Assembly (NCBI GenBank): GCA_004556055.1
Contig: SFIW01000006.1
Location: 1 to 64,000, forward strand
Reading direction: 5' to 3'
Length of the DNA: 64,000 nt
From: Planctomycetaceae bacterium
Lineage (GTDB): Bacteria > Planctomycetota > Planctomycetia > Pirellulales > Thermoguttaceae
Each line of letters opens with the position of its first letter. Within the stretch, counting starts at the first letter, position 1. Positions 26,212 through 34,107 of the stretch are shown here, piece by piece. Position numbers and translations under genes: made by a program. Under the pieces are notes generated by a model that searched no databases, was not told where the DNA came from, and was given only the letters and a program-made list of their open reading frames with translations.

Positions 26212-27444
26212 ATGCATAAGACTTTCAGCCTAACCCTCCTTCTACTCGCGACGATTCTTTTAAACGCCGCGCGCGCCGTCGAAAATTTGCCTCCGAAATT
26301 AGCGGATAACGCCGATAAGGAAGCGATCCTGATTTATCGCCAGGCGCTTGCCGACTGGGCCTCTCAAGGAACCTATTCCCCCGACGAATTCTGGGATCGC
26401 ACCTGCGACGGGTTTTATAACGCCGCGAAACGCCTTTTATCTCTGGACTTGACGAAAGAAGAAGAGCTCCAATACCACCAGGAAATGGCGGGTATTCTCG
26501 GCAGTTACACCCTCCACGACGCGCTGATCGCGAAAACGCTCGGCGGACCGCATTACGACGAGCTTCTCGACTACGCGTCGAAGGCGAGCGAAGCTTACGC
26601 CGTCGCTCCGGACGAAGAGTCGCAAAAGCAGGCGAAGGCGATCTATCTCGCTTACGCTGGGCAACTCTTCAACGTTCGGCTGCGACTCGCGATTTCCCTT
26701 CCCGAGGAAGAGCGCGAAGAGGCTTTTGTCTCACTCGTCGGCGACGTCGTGACCTTTGCGTTGTCGCTACCCGATTACGGGGCGGACGCCTTCAAAATTG
26801 TCCAAGCGATTCGCGCGATCGACGCGGAACTCGGCGAAGAAGCGATCGACGCGTTATGCGACGCCTTCGAAGCGTCGGGTAATCCCGCGCTCGCCAAGCC
26901 AATCGCGGCGCTCAGCGGCGAACGTCGTTACGCCCGTCTCCCCGGTTCGGAACTCTACTTCGAAGCGCTCTTCCCCAACGAAAAGGGAGAGTACGTCAAG
27001 CCGTTCGATCCGGAGGCCGTCAAGGGAAAAGCGTATCTCGTCGAAGTCTGGGCAACGTGGTGCGCCCCTTGCCGTAAAGAAATTCCGCGACTCAAGGAAG
27101 TCTACGACCGTTACCATGACGCGGGCTTCGAAATCTTCGGCTATAGTATCGATTTGAACGACGACGTTCTCCAAAAATTCCTCGTCGACAACGAAGTCCC
27201 CTGGTCCGTCGCTTCGCAGAAACATTCGATAGAAGCGGGATACCATGGATTATACGACTACTACTCGATCAAAGGCGTTCCGGAGATGATCCTCGTCGGA
27301 CCGGATGGAAAAGTCATCCAAGTCGATTGCCGCGGATGCAAGCTCGCCGACGCCCTCAAAGAGCTTTATCCTGACGTCGAACCCCTTGACTGGGATCCTC
27401 AAACCGATTTCTCTTCTCGCGTTTTCGATCCTTCCGGGAAATAA
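26212..27444 (+). CDS. Secreted TlpA/ResA-like thioredoxin-domain protein (paralog)
   Basis: 410 residues. A signal peptide (about 1-22) is followed by an alpha-helical N-terminal domain (about 30-240) and a TlpA-type thioredoxin domain with CAPC at 284-287 in VWATWCAPCRKEIP. Segments such as AGFEIFGYSID and PEMILVGPDGKVI align with the paralog at 506-1669 (AGFDVLGYSLD, TMILVGKDGKVI). Both join a long helical domain to a reductase fold. It probably works as a thiol-disulfide oxidoreductase in the periplasm-like space. Confidence 0.85.
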   Translation: MHKTFSLTLLLLATILLNAARAVENLPPKLADNADKEAILIYRQALADWASQGTYSPDEFWDRTCDGFYNAAKRLLSLDLTKEEELQYHQEMAGILGSYTLHDALIAKTLGGPHYDELLDYASKASEAYAVAPDEESQKQAKAIYLAYAGQLFNVRLRLAISLPEEEREEAFVSLVGDVVTFALSLPDYGADAFKIVQAIRAIDAELGEEAIDALCDAFEASGNPALAKPIAALSGERRYARLPGSELYFEALFPNEKGEYVKPFDPEAVKGKAYLVEVWATWCAPCRKEIPRLKEVYDRYHDAGFEIFGYSIDLNDDVLQKFLVDNEVPWSVASQKHSIEAGYHGLYDYYSIKGVPEMILVGPDGKVIQVDCRGCKLADALKELYPDVEPLDWDPQTDFSSRVFDPSGK

Positions 27445-27471
27445 TTACTCACCAAATAAACGGCGTTTGGC

Positions 27472-27510
27472 AAGGTTCCGAAGATTTTCCTTCGGAACCT
27501 TTTTCTTTTA
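27472..27510 (+). terminator. Terminator after the TlpA-like gene
   Basis: AAGGTTCCGAAG, loop ATTTTC, CTTCGGAACCTT, then TTTCTTTTA. Confidence 0.92.
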
Positions 27511-27573
27511 TCCAAATAAGCGTTATAACCAGAGCATTTTAACAAAAAAATTTATTGAACTCTTTGCTTTTTA

Positions 27574-27602
27574 TTGAATTTTCTCTGTCAGACGTATATT
27601 AT
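27574..27602 (+). promoter_or_regulatory. Sigma-70-type promoter for the MoxR gene group
   Basis: TTGAAT at 27574-27579, a 17-base spacer, TATTAT at 27597-27602. It is about 85 bases before the MoxR start. No other clear promoter is seen until the TetR gene ends, so the three genes may be cotranscribed. Confidence 0.6.
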
Positions 27603-27688
27603 AGAATTTAAAAAAAACATACAAAATAAGGAAGTTTTACCAATAAGTATTAAAAACATTTTAGGCGTTTGAGATCAAGGAGAACGGT

Positions 27689-28633
27689 ATGGAATTCCCC
27701 GAGGCGTATGAAGCGATAACTCAACTCAAAAAGAATATCGGCGCCGTATTCATAGGTAAAGAGGAAGCCATAGATTTTGCGCTTGTCGCCTTCTTAGCGG
27801 AGGGACATCTTTTATTAGACGACGTACCGGGAGTCGGCAAAACGCTGCTTGGTCAGGCGTTAGCGCGCAGTCTGGACGCGTCCTTTTCTCGAATACAATT
27901 TACCTCCGATCTTTTGCCTTCCGACGTCGTAGGCGGCGACTTTTATCAGCAATCGACGCAAACGTTTCAATTTTTACGCGGCCCTATCTTTTCGAACGTC
28001 GTTTTAGCGGACGAAGTGAATCGCACGCCTCCGCGCACGCAAAGCGCGACGCTGGAAGCGATGAGCGAACGTCAAGTTTCCTCCGGAGGGCAGACGTATC
28101 CTTTGCCGCGCCCTTTCTTTGTGGTCGCGACGGAAAACCCTGTGGAATTCGAAGGGGTTTATCCTCTTCCCGAAAGCCAACTTGACCGTTTTCTCATCAG
28201 ACGCTCTATCGGGTATCCGGATCGCGAGTCCGAGTTGAAGATTCTTGAGACGCATGGGGAAGGTTCTGCGCTGAAAAACCTTAAACCGACGCTCACGCTC
28301 GACCAGGCGCTTGAACTTCAGGGGAAGACGCTCGAGGTTCGCCTCGACAAAGAAATCGCGGCTTATATGCTCGACGTCGTTGACGCGACGCGCAACGCGC
28401 CGGAACTCGCGGTCGGAGCGAGTCCTCGCGCAACGCTTGCTTTCGCTCGCGCGTTACGCGCCTACGCGCTCGTTCATTCCCGCAATTACGTCGTTCCGGA
28501 CGACGTCAAAGAACTCGCCGCTCCCGTTTTAGGGCACCGCCTCGTTCCGAAAAATTACCGACGCGAAGAAGCGCGACGTTTCGTCGAAGACTTCCTGGAA
28601 CGCGCGCTCGCTTCCCTCGTCTCGCCTTATTGA
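27689..28633 (+). CDS. MoxR-family AAA+ ATPase
   Basis: 314 residues, full length for the family. Walker A is DVPGVGKT ending at Thr52; Walker B is VVLADEVNR (Asp108, Glu109). The sensor region ATENPVEFEGVYPLPESQLDRFL and the lid helices complete the MoxR/RavA-type core. These ATPases act as chaperones that insert cofactors or mature partner complexes, and are usually encoded next to DUF58 and von Willebrand A proteins. Here no such partner follows; instead a 754-residue protein with a DUF2325-like C-terminus lies 110 bases downstream. Its partner protein is unknown. Confidence 0.93.
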   Translation: MEFPEAYEAITQLKKNIGAVFIGKEEAIDFALVAFLAEGHLLLDDVPGVGKTLLGQALARSLDASFSRIQFTSDLLPSDVVGGDFYQQSTQTFQFLRGPIFSNVVLADEVNRTPPRTQSATLEAMSERQVSSGGQTYPLPRPFFVVATENPVEFEGVYPLPESQLDRFLIRRSIGYPDRESELKILETHGEGSALKNLKPTLTLDQALELQGKTLEVRLDKEIAAYMLDVVDATRNAPELAVGASPRATLAFARALRAYALVHSRNYVVPDDVKELAAPVLGHRLVPKNYRREEARRFVEDFLERALASLVSPY

Positions 28634-28743
28634 TCTAACGCTGAACGCGCGTCATTGAGTCGCGCTTCCAGTTTTCTTGAGACGTCTTTTTCGTATGGAA
28701 AGAGCGTCCTTTGTTATTACATCTAAAGAATAAGGTCAGCGTT

Positions 28744-31008
28744 ATGTCAAATCTAGAAACCGCTATTGTCGTCGTCTCAGGCAAGATTCTCGACAATCCT
28801 TTTGATTTAGGCGTCGTCGACAGCCTCCGCGTCGCCGTTGAACGCGAATTGACGACGCGCGATATCGTCGTCGTCAAACGCGTGGTCACATTGGCGCCGC
28901 ATCATTCGACCGCCGCCGCCGCATTCCTTCTCGCAGGCTTCGACGTCGTCCCCGCAGACGACGAAGACATGCAGGCCGCGGCTATCCTCGTCTCCGCGCT
29001 CGCTCAGCCCGACGGGCCGACGAACGTCGCCTTTGCGTTAGGGCAAGAAGAACCGATCGCGCTACTGAGACTCCTCGCCGGACGCGCCAGAAGATTCCTC
29101 ATTACCGCGTCTCAAATCTCCGAGGAATTGGGACGAAATATCGAAGGGCTTTTGCCTCTGCGCGATCTCCTCTCCAAAGAGGGCGTCAACTGTTCGGGAA
29201 TGGTTCGTCAGAACTGGAAAGAGCCCGTCGTCTCCCCCGCCCCGCAACCGACCGTTCCCGCGAAGACGCAAGCCCCGCAAATCGACAAGCTCGCGCAGGA
29301 TTCTGATGAACTTGCGACGCTTTGCCAAACGCAAGAGCCCGATCTTGAAGAACTCCTTCGCGAAAGCGCCGAGGAATGGAACGCCGCACTTGAAAAATTC
29401 GTCCTCGACAACGGTAAAAAATGCTCGGCAAGGCTGGCGGTAGAAAGGGTCGGTTTGCGCTTTCCCGGTCTTGGAGAATTGTATCAAGAGAATCGAGACG
29501 TTTTTCGCAAGCTACTCCAACCGTCCCTCCGCCTTGTCGGCGACAATCTCATGAACGCCTTCTGGCTCTATCATGAATCGCACCCGGAAATGCGTCCGAT
29601 CGACGGAGATTCGATCAAAAATCTTTGCATAGGCGCAGAGGGCGCGTCCGAGGTCGAAAAAGAGATCGTTCCCCCTTTGCACGACACGCCTCCCGCCGCC
29701 TCTTTCGCCGCGCTCGCCGCCCAAGCGGAGACGCTAAAATTGTATTGCGAATGGTCCAGTCAACGAATCAAGCTTCAACAATACGGCTGGGAATATCGTG
29801 CGGAAATCTCCTCTAGGGATCAAGAACTCAAGAAATTAAAGGACTTTACAGGCCCCGCCTACGTCTGGACGATCAAGGAAAGCAATATGCAGTCGCTGAC
29901 AAGCGAAGAATTTTCGGACGCGGCCAAGAGATATAAGGCGCTTCAAAGCGCGTTGGAGATTCTTGCGCAAATCGAGGAGGAAAAAGCGACGGATTTGAGC
30001 GGCTCGCTCGTCTTCGACGCGTTGCAATTCGCCGCAGACGCGCAGTGCGCCGTCAAAAACTTTTTGCAAGAGAAAGGCGTCTTGCTCGGAAAAGACCCCG
30101 TTCAAAGAGAAACGTTCGTCTTCATCTCGTCGATGTGCCAAGAACGTTTCCCGACGCGCTTCCTTCAACATACTAGGCTGGAGGATCGCCTCACGCCTGA
30201 AGAAGTGAACGCGCTTTCCTTGAAAGGCGGAGCGCTTCTGCACGAGTATCGCGTCGCGGTCGCGCGCATGAACGAGCTCAAGAGCCTCGAGAAGGATTTA
30301 GTCGACTACGTCGCGCGAATCTCGAGCGCAACGCTCAAAACGGACGCCGACCTCAAAAAATACAATAGCGCTTGGCAAGCCGTCGTCGAAACGACGACGA
30401 AAATGTGCCGGGACTTCAAGGAACCGCCCAGCTCCTTGCGTCTCCGCGCTGCTCTCGAAGATCTTCTTGATCAAATCCCGGACGATCTCGAAGCGACGGA
30501 CGAATTCTCGCTCGTCGTTCAGAGTATTGAACTAGCGCAGCAAGATAAGAAAAACGCCGAGGTTTCCAACTCGCCTCAAAGCGAAAAGCTTAGCCCAGAG
30601 GTTCAGGCCGTGCGCTCCCATTACCATGGCGCGAAAGCGGTTTTCCTCGGCGGCAAGCCCGTCGAACATCTCCGCGCGCGACTCGCGTCCAAGCTCAATA
30701 TCGACCTGATTTGGCCCGAGACTAGTCATGGAGACTCCCTTGATAGGCTCAGCGGATATGTGAAAGACCCCGACGTTAAGCTCTTCCTTGTCTATATCCC
30801 GTGGTGCAGTCATAAACACTCCCTCGATTTTGCGGATATCGTTAAGAAGAATTTCAAGGATTTCGTCAGAATTCGCAAAGGAACAAGTCCCGACACAATC
30901 GCCAAAGCGATTTGCGATCAAGTGTCGATGGCGGACGACGATATTTTCCTTGACGAGCTGGATCATCCGCAAAAATTCGTCGGCGAAGACGCCAAATACG
31001 TTGAATAA
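28744..31008 (+). CDS. Large multi-domain protein with C-terminal DUF2325-like domain
   Basis: 754 residues from the ATG at 28744, with AAGG eight bases upstream. Residues 1-150 form an alpha/beta unit that faintly resembles a NYN/PIN-like fold (FLLAGFDVVPADDEDMQAA; RRFLITASQISEELGRN), a low-confidence reading. The middle (about 190-600) is helical with charged coiled-coil stretches. Residues about 620-735 match the DUF2325 pattern: KAVFLGGKPVEHLRARL, then ETSHGDSLDRLSGYV, and the WCSH motif (Cys688-Ser-His690) before a final KGTSPDTIAKAI. The function of DUF2325 is unknown to me. It lies between a MoxR ATPase and a TetR regulator. Confidence 0.6.
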   Translation: MSNLETAIVVVSGKILDNPFDLGVVDSLRVAVERELTTRDIVVVKRVVTLAPHHSTAAAAFLLAGFDVVPADDEDMQAAAILVSALAQPDGPTNVAFALGQEEPIALLRLLAGRARRFLITASQISEELGRNIEGLLPLRDLLSKEGVNCSGMVRQNWKEPVVSPAPQPTVPAKTQAPQIDKLAQDSDELATLCQTQEPDLEELLRESAEEWNAALEKFVLDNGKKCSARLAVERVGLRFPGLGELYQENRDVFRKLLQPSLRLVGDNLMNAFWLYHESHPEMRPIDGDSIKNLCIGAEGASEVEKEIVPPLHDTPPAASFAALAAQAETLKLYCEWSSQRIKLQQYGWEYRAEISSRDQELKKLKDFTGPAYVWTIKESNMQSLTSEEFSDAAKRYKALQSALEILAQIEEEKATDLSGSLVFDALQFAADAQCAVKNFLQEKGVLLGKDPVQRETFVFISSMCQERFPTRFLQHTRLEDRLTPEEVNALSLKGGALLHEYRVAVARMNELKSLEKDLVDYVARISSATLKTDADLKKYNSAWQAVVETTTKMCRDFKEPPSSLRLRAALEDLLDQIPDDLEATDEFSLVVQSIELAQQDKKNAEVSNSPQSEKLSPEVQAVRSHYHGAKAVFLGGKPVEHLRARLASKLNIDLIWPETSHGDSLDRLSGYVKDPDVKLFLVYIPWCSHKHSLDFADIVKKNFKDFVRIRKGTSPDTIAKAICDQVSMADDDIFLDELDHPQKFVGEDAKYVE

Positions 31009-31028
31009 TCTCGTCGCGGAGTTGAATC

Positions 31029-31865
31029 ATGACTAAGCGCCTCTCAGGCAAATCTCCAATCGAAGCGGGTCAACCTGACGCAAGTCGTCTAAGCGCGCGT
31101 CGTCTCATGAGCGCGACGCCGAACGCCGACGCGGCGGCTTGCGCCCAAGCGAAAGCGCGTCTTACGCCCGAAAAATTCGCCGCGCTCCCATTGCGTCAAC
31201 GTCTCATTCTCGCGGCGATCGACGAAATCGAAGAAGTCGGTTTCGAGCGCTTCTCCGTTCGTCGCGTAGCCGCGGCGTGCGGAGCGTCCTGCGCCGCGCC
31301 GTATAAGCACTTCAAAAATCGTCAAGAACTCGTCGTCGCAATCCTCGACTACATCTCCCAAGAGTGGCTCAAGCGCCAACAGAGGATTATCGATCGAATG
31401 AAGGGCGCGTCGATCCGCGAAATTCTCATCGAATTCGCCGTCGACTATATCCGCTTCCTCGTCGAAAATCCGCGATACAACTCCGTTCTCATGCTCAAGG
31501 GAGAAACGCTCGATTCGAGCTACATGGACGTCAAAGCGCGCCTAAGCGACTATTCTAAAGAGTTGCTTTTGGAGTACTGTCGTCAAGAAGGCGTGGATTT
31601 GCGCATCGCGCGCGTCAAGATGTACGTCGTGCGCTCGCAAATCTACGGTTTCGCGCTGATGTTTATCAATAACGAGTTGCCTTACGGGGAAATGATGATC
31701 CGTTTCGTTCGCACGCTTGTGGAGAGGGAATTTGAGCTTCCTTGGACGCTTGCGTTTGAGTCAGAAGGGGCTTTCCAAACGAAAGAATTAAAGGAATTTC
31801 TCTCGAAATTGGGTCCCGAACCTGGCGAAGAGCTCCCTAAACCGGCTCCGTACAATAGTAAATAA
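31029..31865 (+). CDS. TetR-family transcriptional regulator
   Basis: 278 residues from the ATG at 31029, with GGAG seven bases upstream. A 50-residue basic, Ala-rich tail precedes the TetR helix-turn-helix (about 57-105: LILAAIDEIEEVGFERFSVRRVAAACGASCAAPYKHFKNRQEL). The C-terminal ligand-binding domain is helical. Its start is 20 bases after the DUF2325-like gene, so it is probably cotranscribed. It also sits just before the promoter of the lipid cluster at 31924, so either group could be its target. The ligand is unknown. Confidence 0.9.
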   Translation: MTKRLSGKSPIEAGQPDASRLSARRLMSATPNADAAACAQAKARLTPEKFAALPLRQRLILAAIDEIEEVGFERFSVRRVAAACGASCAAPYKHFKNRQELVVAILDYISQEWLKRQQRIIDRMKGASIREILIEFAVDYIRFLVENPRYNSVLMLKGETLDSSYMDVKARLSDYSKELLLEYCRQEGVDLRIARVKMYVVRSQIYGFALMFINNELPYGEMMIRFVRTLVEREFELPWTLAFESEGAFQTKELKEFLSKLGPEPGEELPKPAPYNSK

Positions 31866-31923
31866 TGAGTGTAAAAAAGTTCGTAAAAAAGTCAGAGTCT
31901 TCTTAAATTCGGCGCGACGCGTA

Positions 31924-31951
31924 TTGACGCCGAGTTAGCGTTCGTTATACT
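31924..31951 (+). promoter_or_regulatory. Strong sigma-70-type promoter for the ACP/KAS cluster
   Basis: TTGACG at 31924-31929, a 16-base spacer, TATACT at 31946-31951. The short repeat TTATCAGTGATAA at 31960-31972, just downstream, is a palindrome that could be an operator. Confidence 0.7.
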
Positions 31952-32063
31952 AGCCTTTAGTTATCAGTGATAACTAAAGAAAGCTCGGGGCGGCGCTGTT
32001 TCCTAACTTCCTTTTTTAGCGTCCCCCCTCATTGTCGAAAACGACTCGGTACGGAGAATGAAA

Positions 32064-32288
32064 ATGGACGCTTTTCAGTTGGTGACGCGTGGTCTCGCTA
32101 AACGTCTCGGACTCGATCCCGAAGGGATTGGCGCAGAAGACGACCTTAAAATGCTTGGAATCGACTCGCTTGACGCGGCGGAGCTTCTTATGGAGCTCGA
32201 AGACAAACTGGGCATTGAGATCGAAGAAACTGGACAAATAAGAACGGTCGGCGATATCGTCGCCGCGATTGACGAAGCGACAAACTAG
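32064..32288 (+). CDS. Acyl carrier protein
   Basis: 74 residues from the ATG at 32064; GGAGA six bases upstream favours this over the ATG at 32058, which lies almost on the site. The phosphopantetheine attachment motif GIDSLDAAELLMELED contains Ser35. The rest is the usual acidic four-helix carrier. It heads a cluster with a KAS II enzyme, a FabZ-like dehydratase and an AMP-forming ligase and is probably their carrier. It is more diverged from AcpP of fatty acid synthesis than expected for the housekeeping protein, so a dedicated ACP is likely. Confidence 0.9.
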   Translation: MDAFQLVTRGLAKRLGLDPEGIGAEDDLKMLGIDSLDAAELLMELEDKLGIEIEETGQIRTVGDIVAAIDEATN

Positions 32289-32346
32289 TTCCTTTTCCGC
32301 TTCGACGTCTCGCGCGATATCGACCTGAAAGGATCAGAAGTAAAAG

Positions 32347-33582
32347 ATGAATCGAAGAGTCGTTATCACGGGCATGGGGGCGGTATCCCCTATCGGCATT
32401 GGAGTCGAAGCGTTTTGGAATAATCTTCTCGCCGGTAAGTGCGGAATCGATCGTATCACGCGTTTTGATCCGTCGAATATTCGATCCTCCTTAGCGGCGG
32501 AAGTGAAAGACTTTGATCCAGAAAAATATCAGAGCGCGAAAGACGCGAGCCACACGGATCGCAGCGCTCAATTCGCGCTCGCCGCGGCGATTGAAGCGGT
32601 CGAACAGAGTAAAGTGGTCGGAACGGTCGACCCTTATCGCGCGGCGGTCTACTTCGGAACAGGAATCGGCGGGTTCGAAACGACGGAGCTCAACTGTCGT
32701 AAGCTCGTGGAAAAGGGAGCGCGTCGCGTTTCTCCCTTCTTCGTTCCGATGATGATAGCGAATATGCCCTCTGGAACGATCGCGATTCATTTCGGGTTCT
32801 GCGGTCAAGCGATTCCCGCAGTGACGGCGTGCGCGTCCGGCTCGCACGCGATCGGCGAAGCGACTCGCGCGATTCGTCATGGTTACGCCGACGTCGTAGT
32901 GACAGGAGGTTGCGAAGCGCCGATCGTCGAAGTCGGTCTGGCGGGATTCAATGCGATGAAGGCGCTAGCGACGACCGATAATCCGTCGGAAGCGTCTCTT
33001 CCCTTCGACAAACGTCGCGGCGGTTTCGTCCCTGCGGAGGGCGCGGGCGCTCTTGTTCTTGAGGAATATGAACGCGCGGTTTCGCGCGGCGCAACGATTT
33101 ACGGCGAAGTCGTCGGATACGGGACGACTTGCGACGCGTATCATATGACGGCGCCGAAAGCGGACGGATCCGGCGCGGGTAAAGCGGTCTCGCTGGCGCT
33201 TGAAGAAGCGAACTGGAAGGCGGGCGAACGCGTCTATGTCAACGCGCACGGCACCGGCACCACGTTGAACGACCTCGCGGAAACGCGCGCGCTCAAACTC
33301 GCCTTTGGAGAAGAAGAAGCGCGTAAGCTTCTTGTAAGCTCCACGAAATCAATGACGGGTCATATGCTCGGCGCCGCGGGCGCGATCGAGGCGATCGTTT
33401 GCGCGAAAGCGTTGCAAGAGAACGTCGTTCCTCCGACGATCAACCTCCTCGAACCTGATCCTGAATGCGATCTCGATTACGTTCCGAATGTAAAACGCGA
33501 GGCAAGCGTGGATTTGGCGATCTCCAATTCCTTCGGTTTTGGCGGACATAACGCGTGCGTCGCCATCCGACGCTGCGTTTGA
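32347..33582 (+). CDS. 3-oxoacyl-ACP synthase II (KAS II, FabF-like)
   Basis: 411 residues, full length. The Cys-His-His active site is visible: Cys162 in VTACASGSHAIG, His301 in NAHGTGTTLND and His339 in TGHMLGAAGA. The N-terminus RRVVITGMGAVSPIG is typical of FabF. It condenses malonyl-ACP with acyl-ACP. It follows the ACP gene by 58 bases and precedes a dehydratase gene by 41 bases, which suggests one operon. Whether it serves general fatty acid synthesis or a special lipid cannot be told from sequence. Confidence 0.94.
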   Translation: MNRRVVITGMGAVSPIGIGVEAFWNNLLAGKCGIDRITRFDPSNIRSSLAAEVKDFDPEKYQSAKDASHTDRSAQFALAAAIEAVEQSKVVGTVDPYRAAVYFGTGIGGFETTELNCRKLVEKGARRVSPFFVPMMIANMPSGTIAIHFGFCGQAIPAVTACASGSHAIGEATRAIRHGYADVVVTGGCEAPIVEVGLAGFNAMKALATTDNPSEASLPFDKRRGGFVPAEGAGALVLEEYERAVSRGATIYGEVVGYGTTCDAYHMTAPKADGSGAGKAVSLALEEANWKAGERVYVNAHGTGTTLNDLAETRALKLAFGEEEARKLLVSSTKSMTGHMLGAAGAIEAIVCAKALQENVVPPTINLLEPDPECDLDYVPNVKREASVDLAISNSFGFGGHNACVAIRRCV

Positions 33583-33623
33583 ACTGCAACTTGGACATAC
33601 ACTAAAATTAAGGGTTAAACGCC

Positions 33624-34058
33624 ATGCTTGTCGAAAATATTGAAAATTATCTTCCCCACCGCAAGCCGATGCTCCTTCTCGATTCCGTCGATCTTGGCGA
33701 CGACGGGGTCGCGCGCGGAAGCTTGTTAATCAAGGGAGACGAATGGTTTCTCCAAGGTCATTTTCCCGGCGCTCCGGTCACTCCCGGCGTGATATTGTGC
33801 GAAATCCTCGCGCAGACGTCCGCGTTCCTCTTAAAGGACGGCGTCCCGGAGAATAAAACCCCGCTCCTTGTCGGGCTCGACTCCGTTCGTCTCAAAAGAA
33901 TGGTTCAGCCTGGCGAAACCTTCAATTCCGAGTGTCGCGTAGAAACGATCAAAGAACCGTTCTACTTCACCGATTGCAAGGGTTTTGTCAACGGTCAGTT
34001 AAGCGTAAAAGCACGACTCTTTTTCGCGCTCGTCGATAAGGACGCGCCTAAAAAATAA
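33624..34058 (+). CDS. 3-hydroxyacyl-ACP dehydratase, FabZ-like
   Basis: 144 residues, the usual FabZ size. His12 in YLPHRKPMLLLD and Glu60 in PVTPGVILCEILAQ form the expected catalytic pair, with GHFPGAPVTPG between. It dehydrates 3-hydroxyacyl-ACP in chain elongation. Its motif TPGVILCE is close to that of the second FabZ-like protein at 20418. The enoyl- and ketoreductases needed for a full cycle are absent from this cluster. Confidence 0.93.
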   Translation: MLVENIENYLPHRKPMLLLDSVDLGDDGVARGSLLIKGDEWFLQGHFPGAPVTPGVILCEILAQTSAFLLKDGVPENKTPLLVGLDSVRLKRMVQPGETFNSECRVETIKEPFYFTDCKGFVNGQLSVKARLFFALVDKDAPKK

Positions 34059-34107
34059 CGCGTCCTAGGACGAGCGGGGAAACTCGTTCACTCCAAATAG
34101 GACAGTT

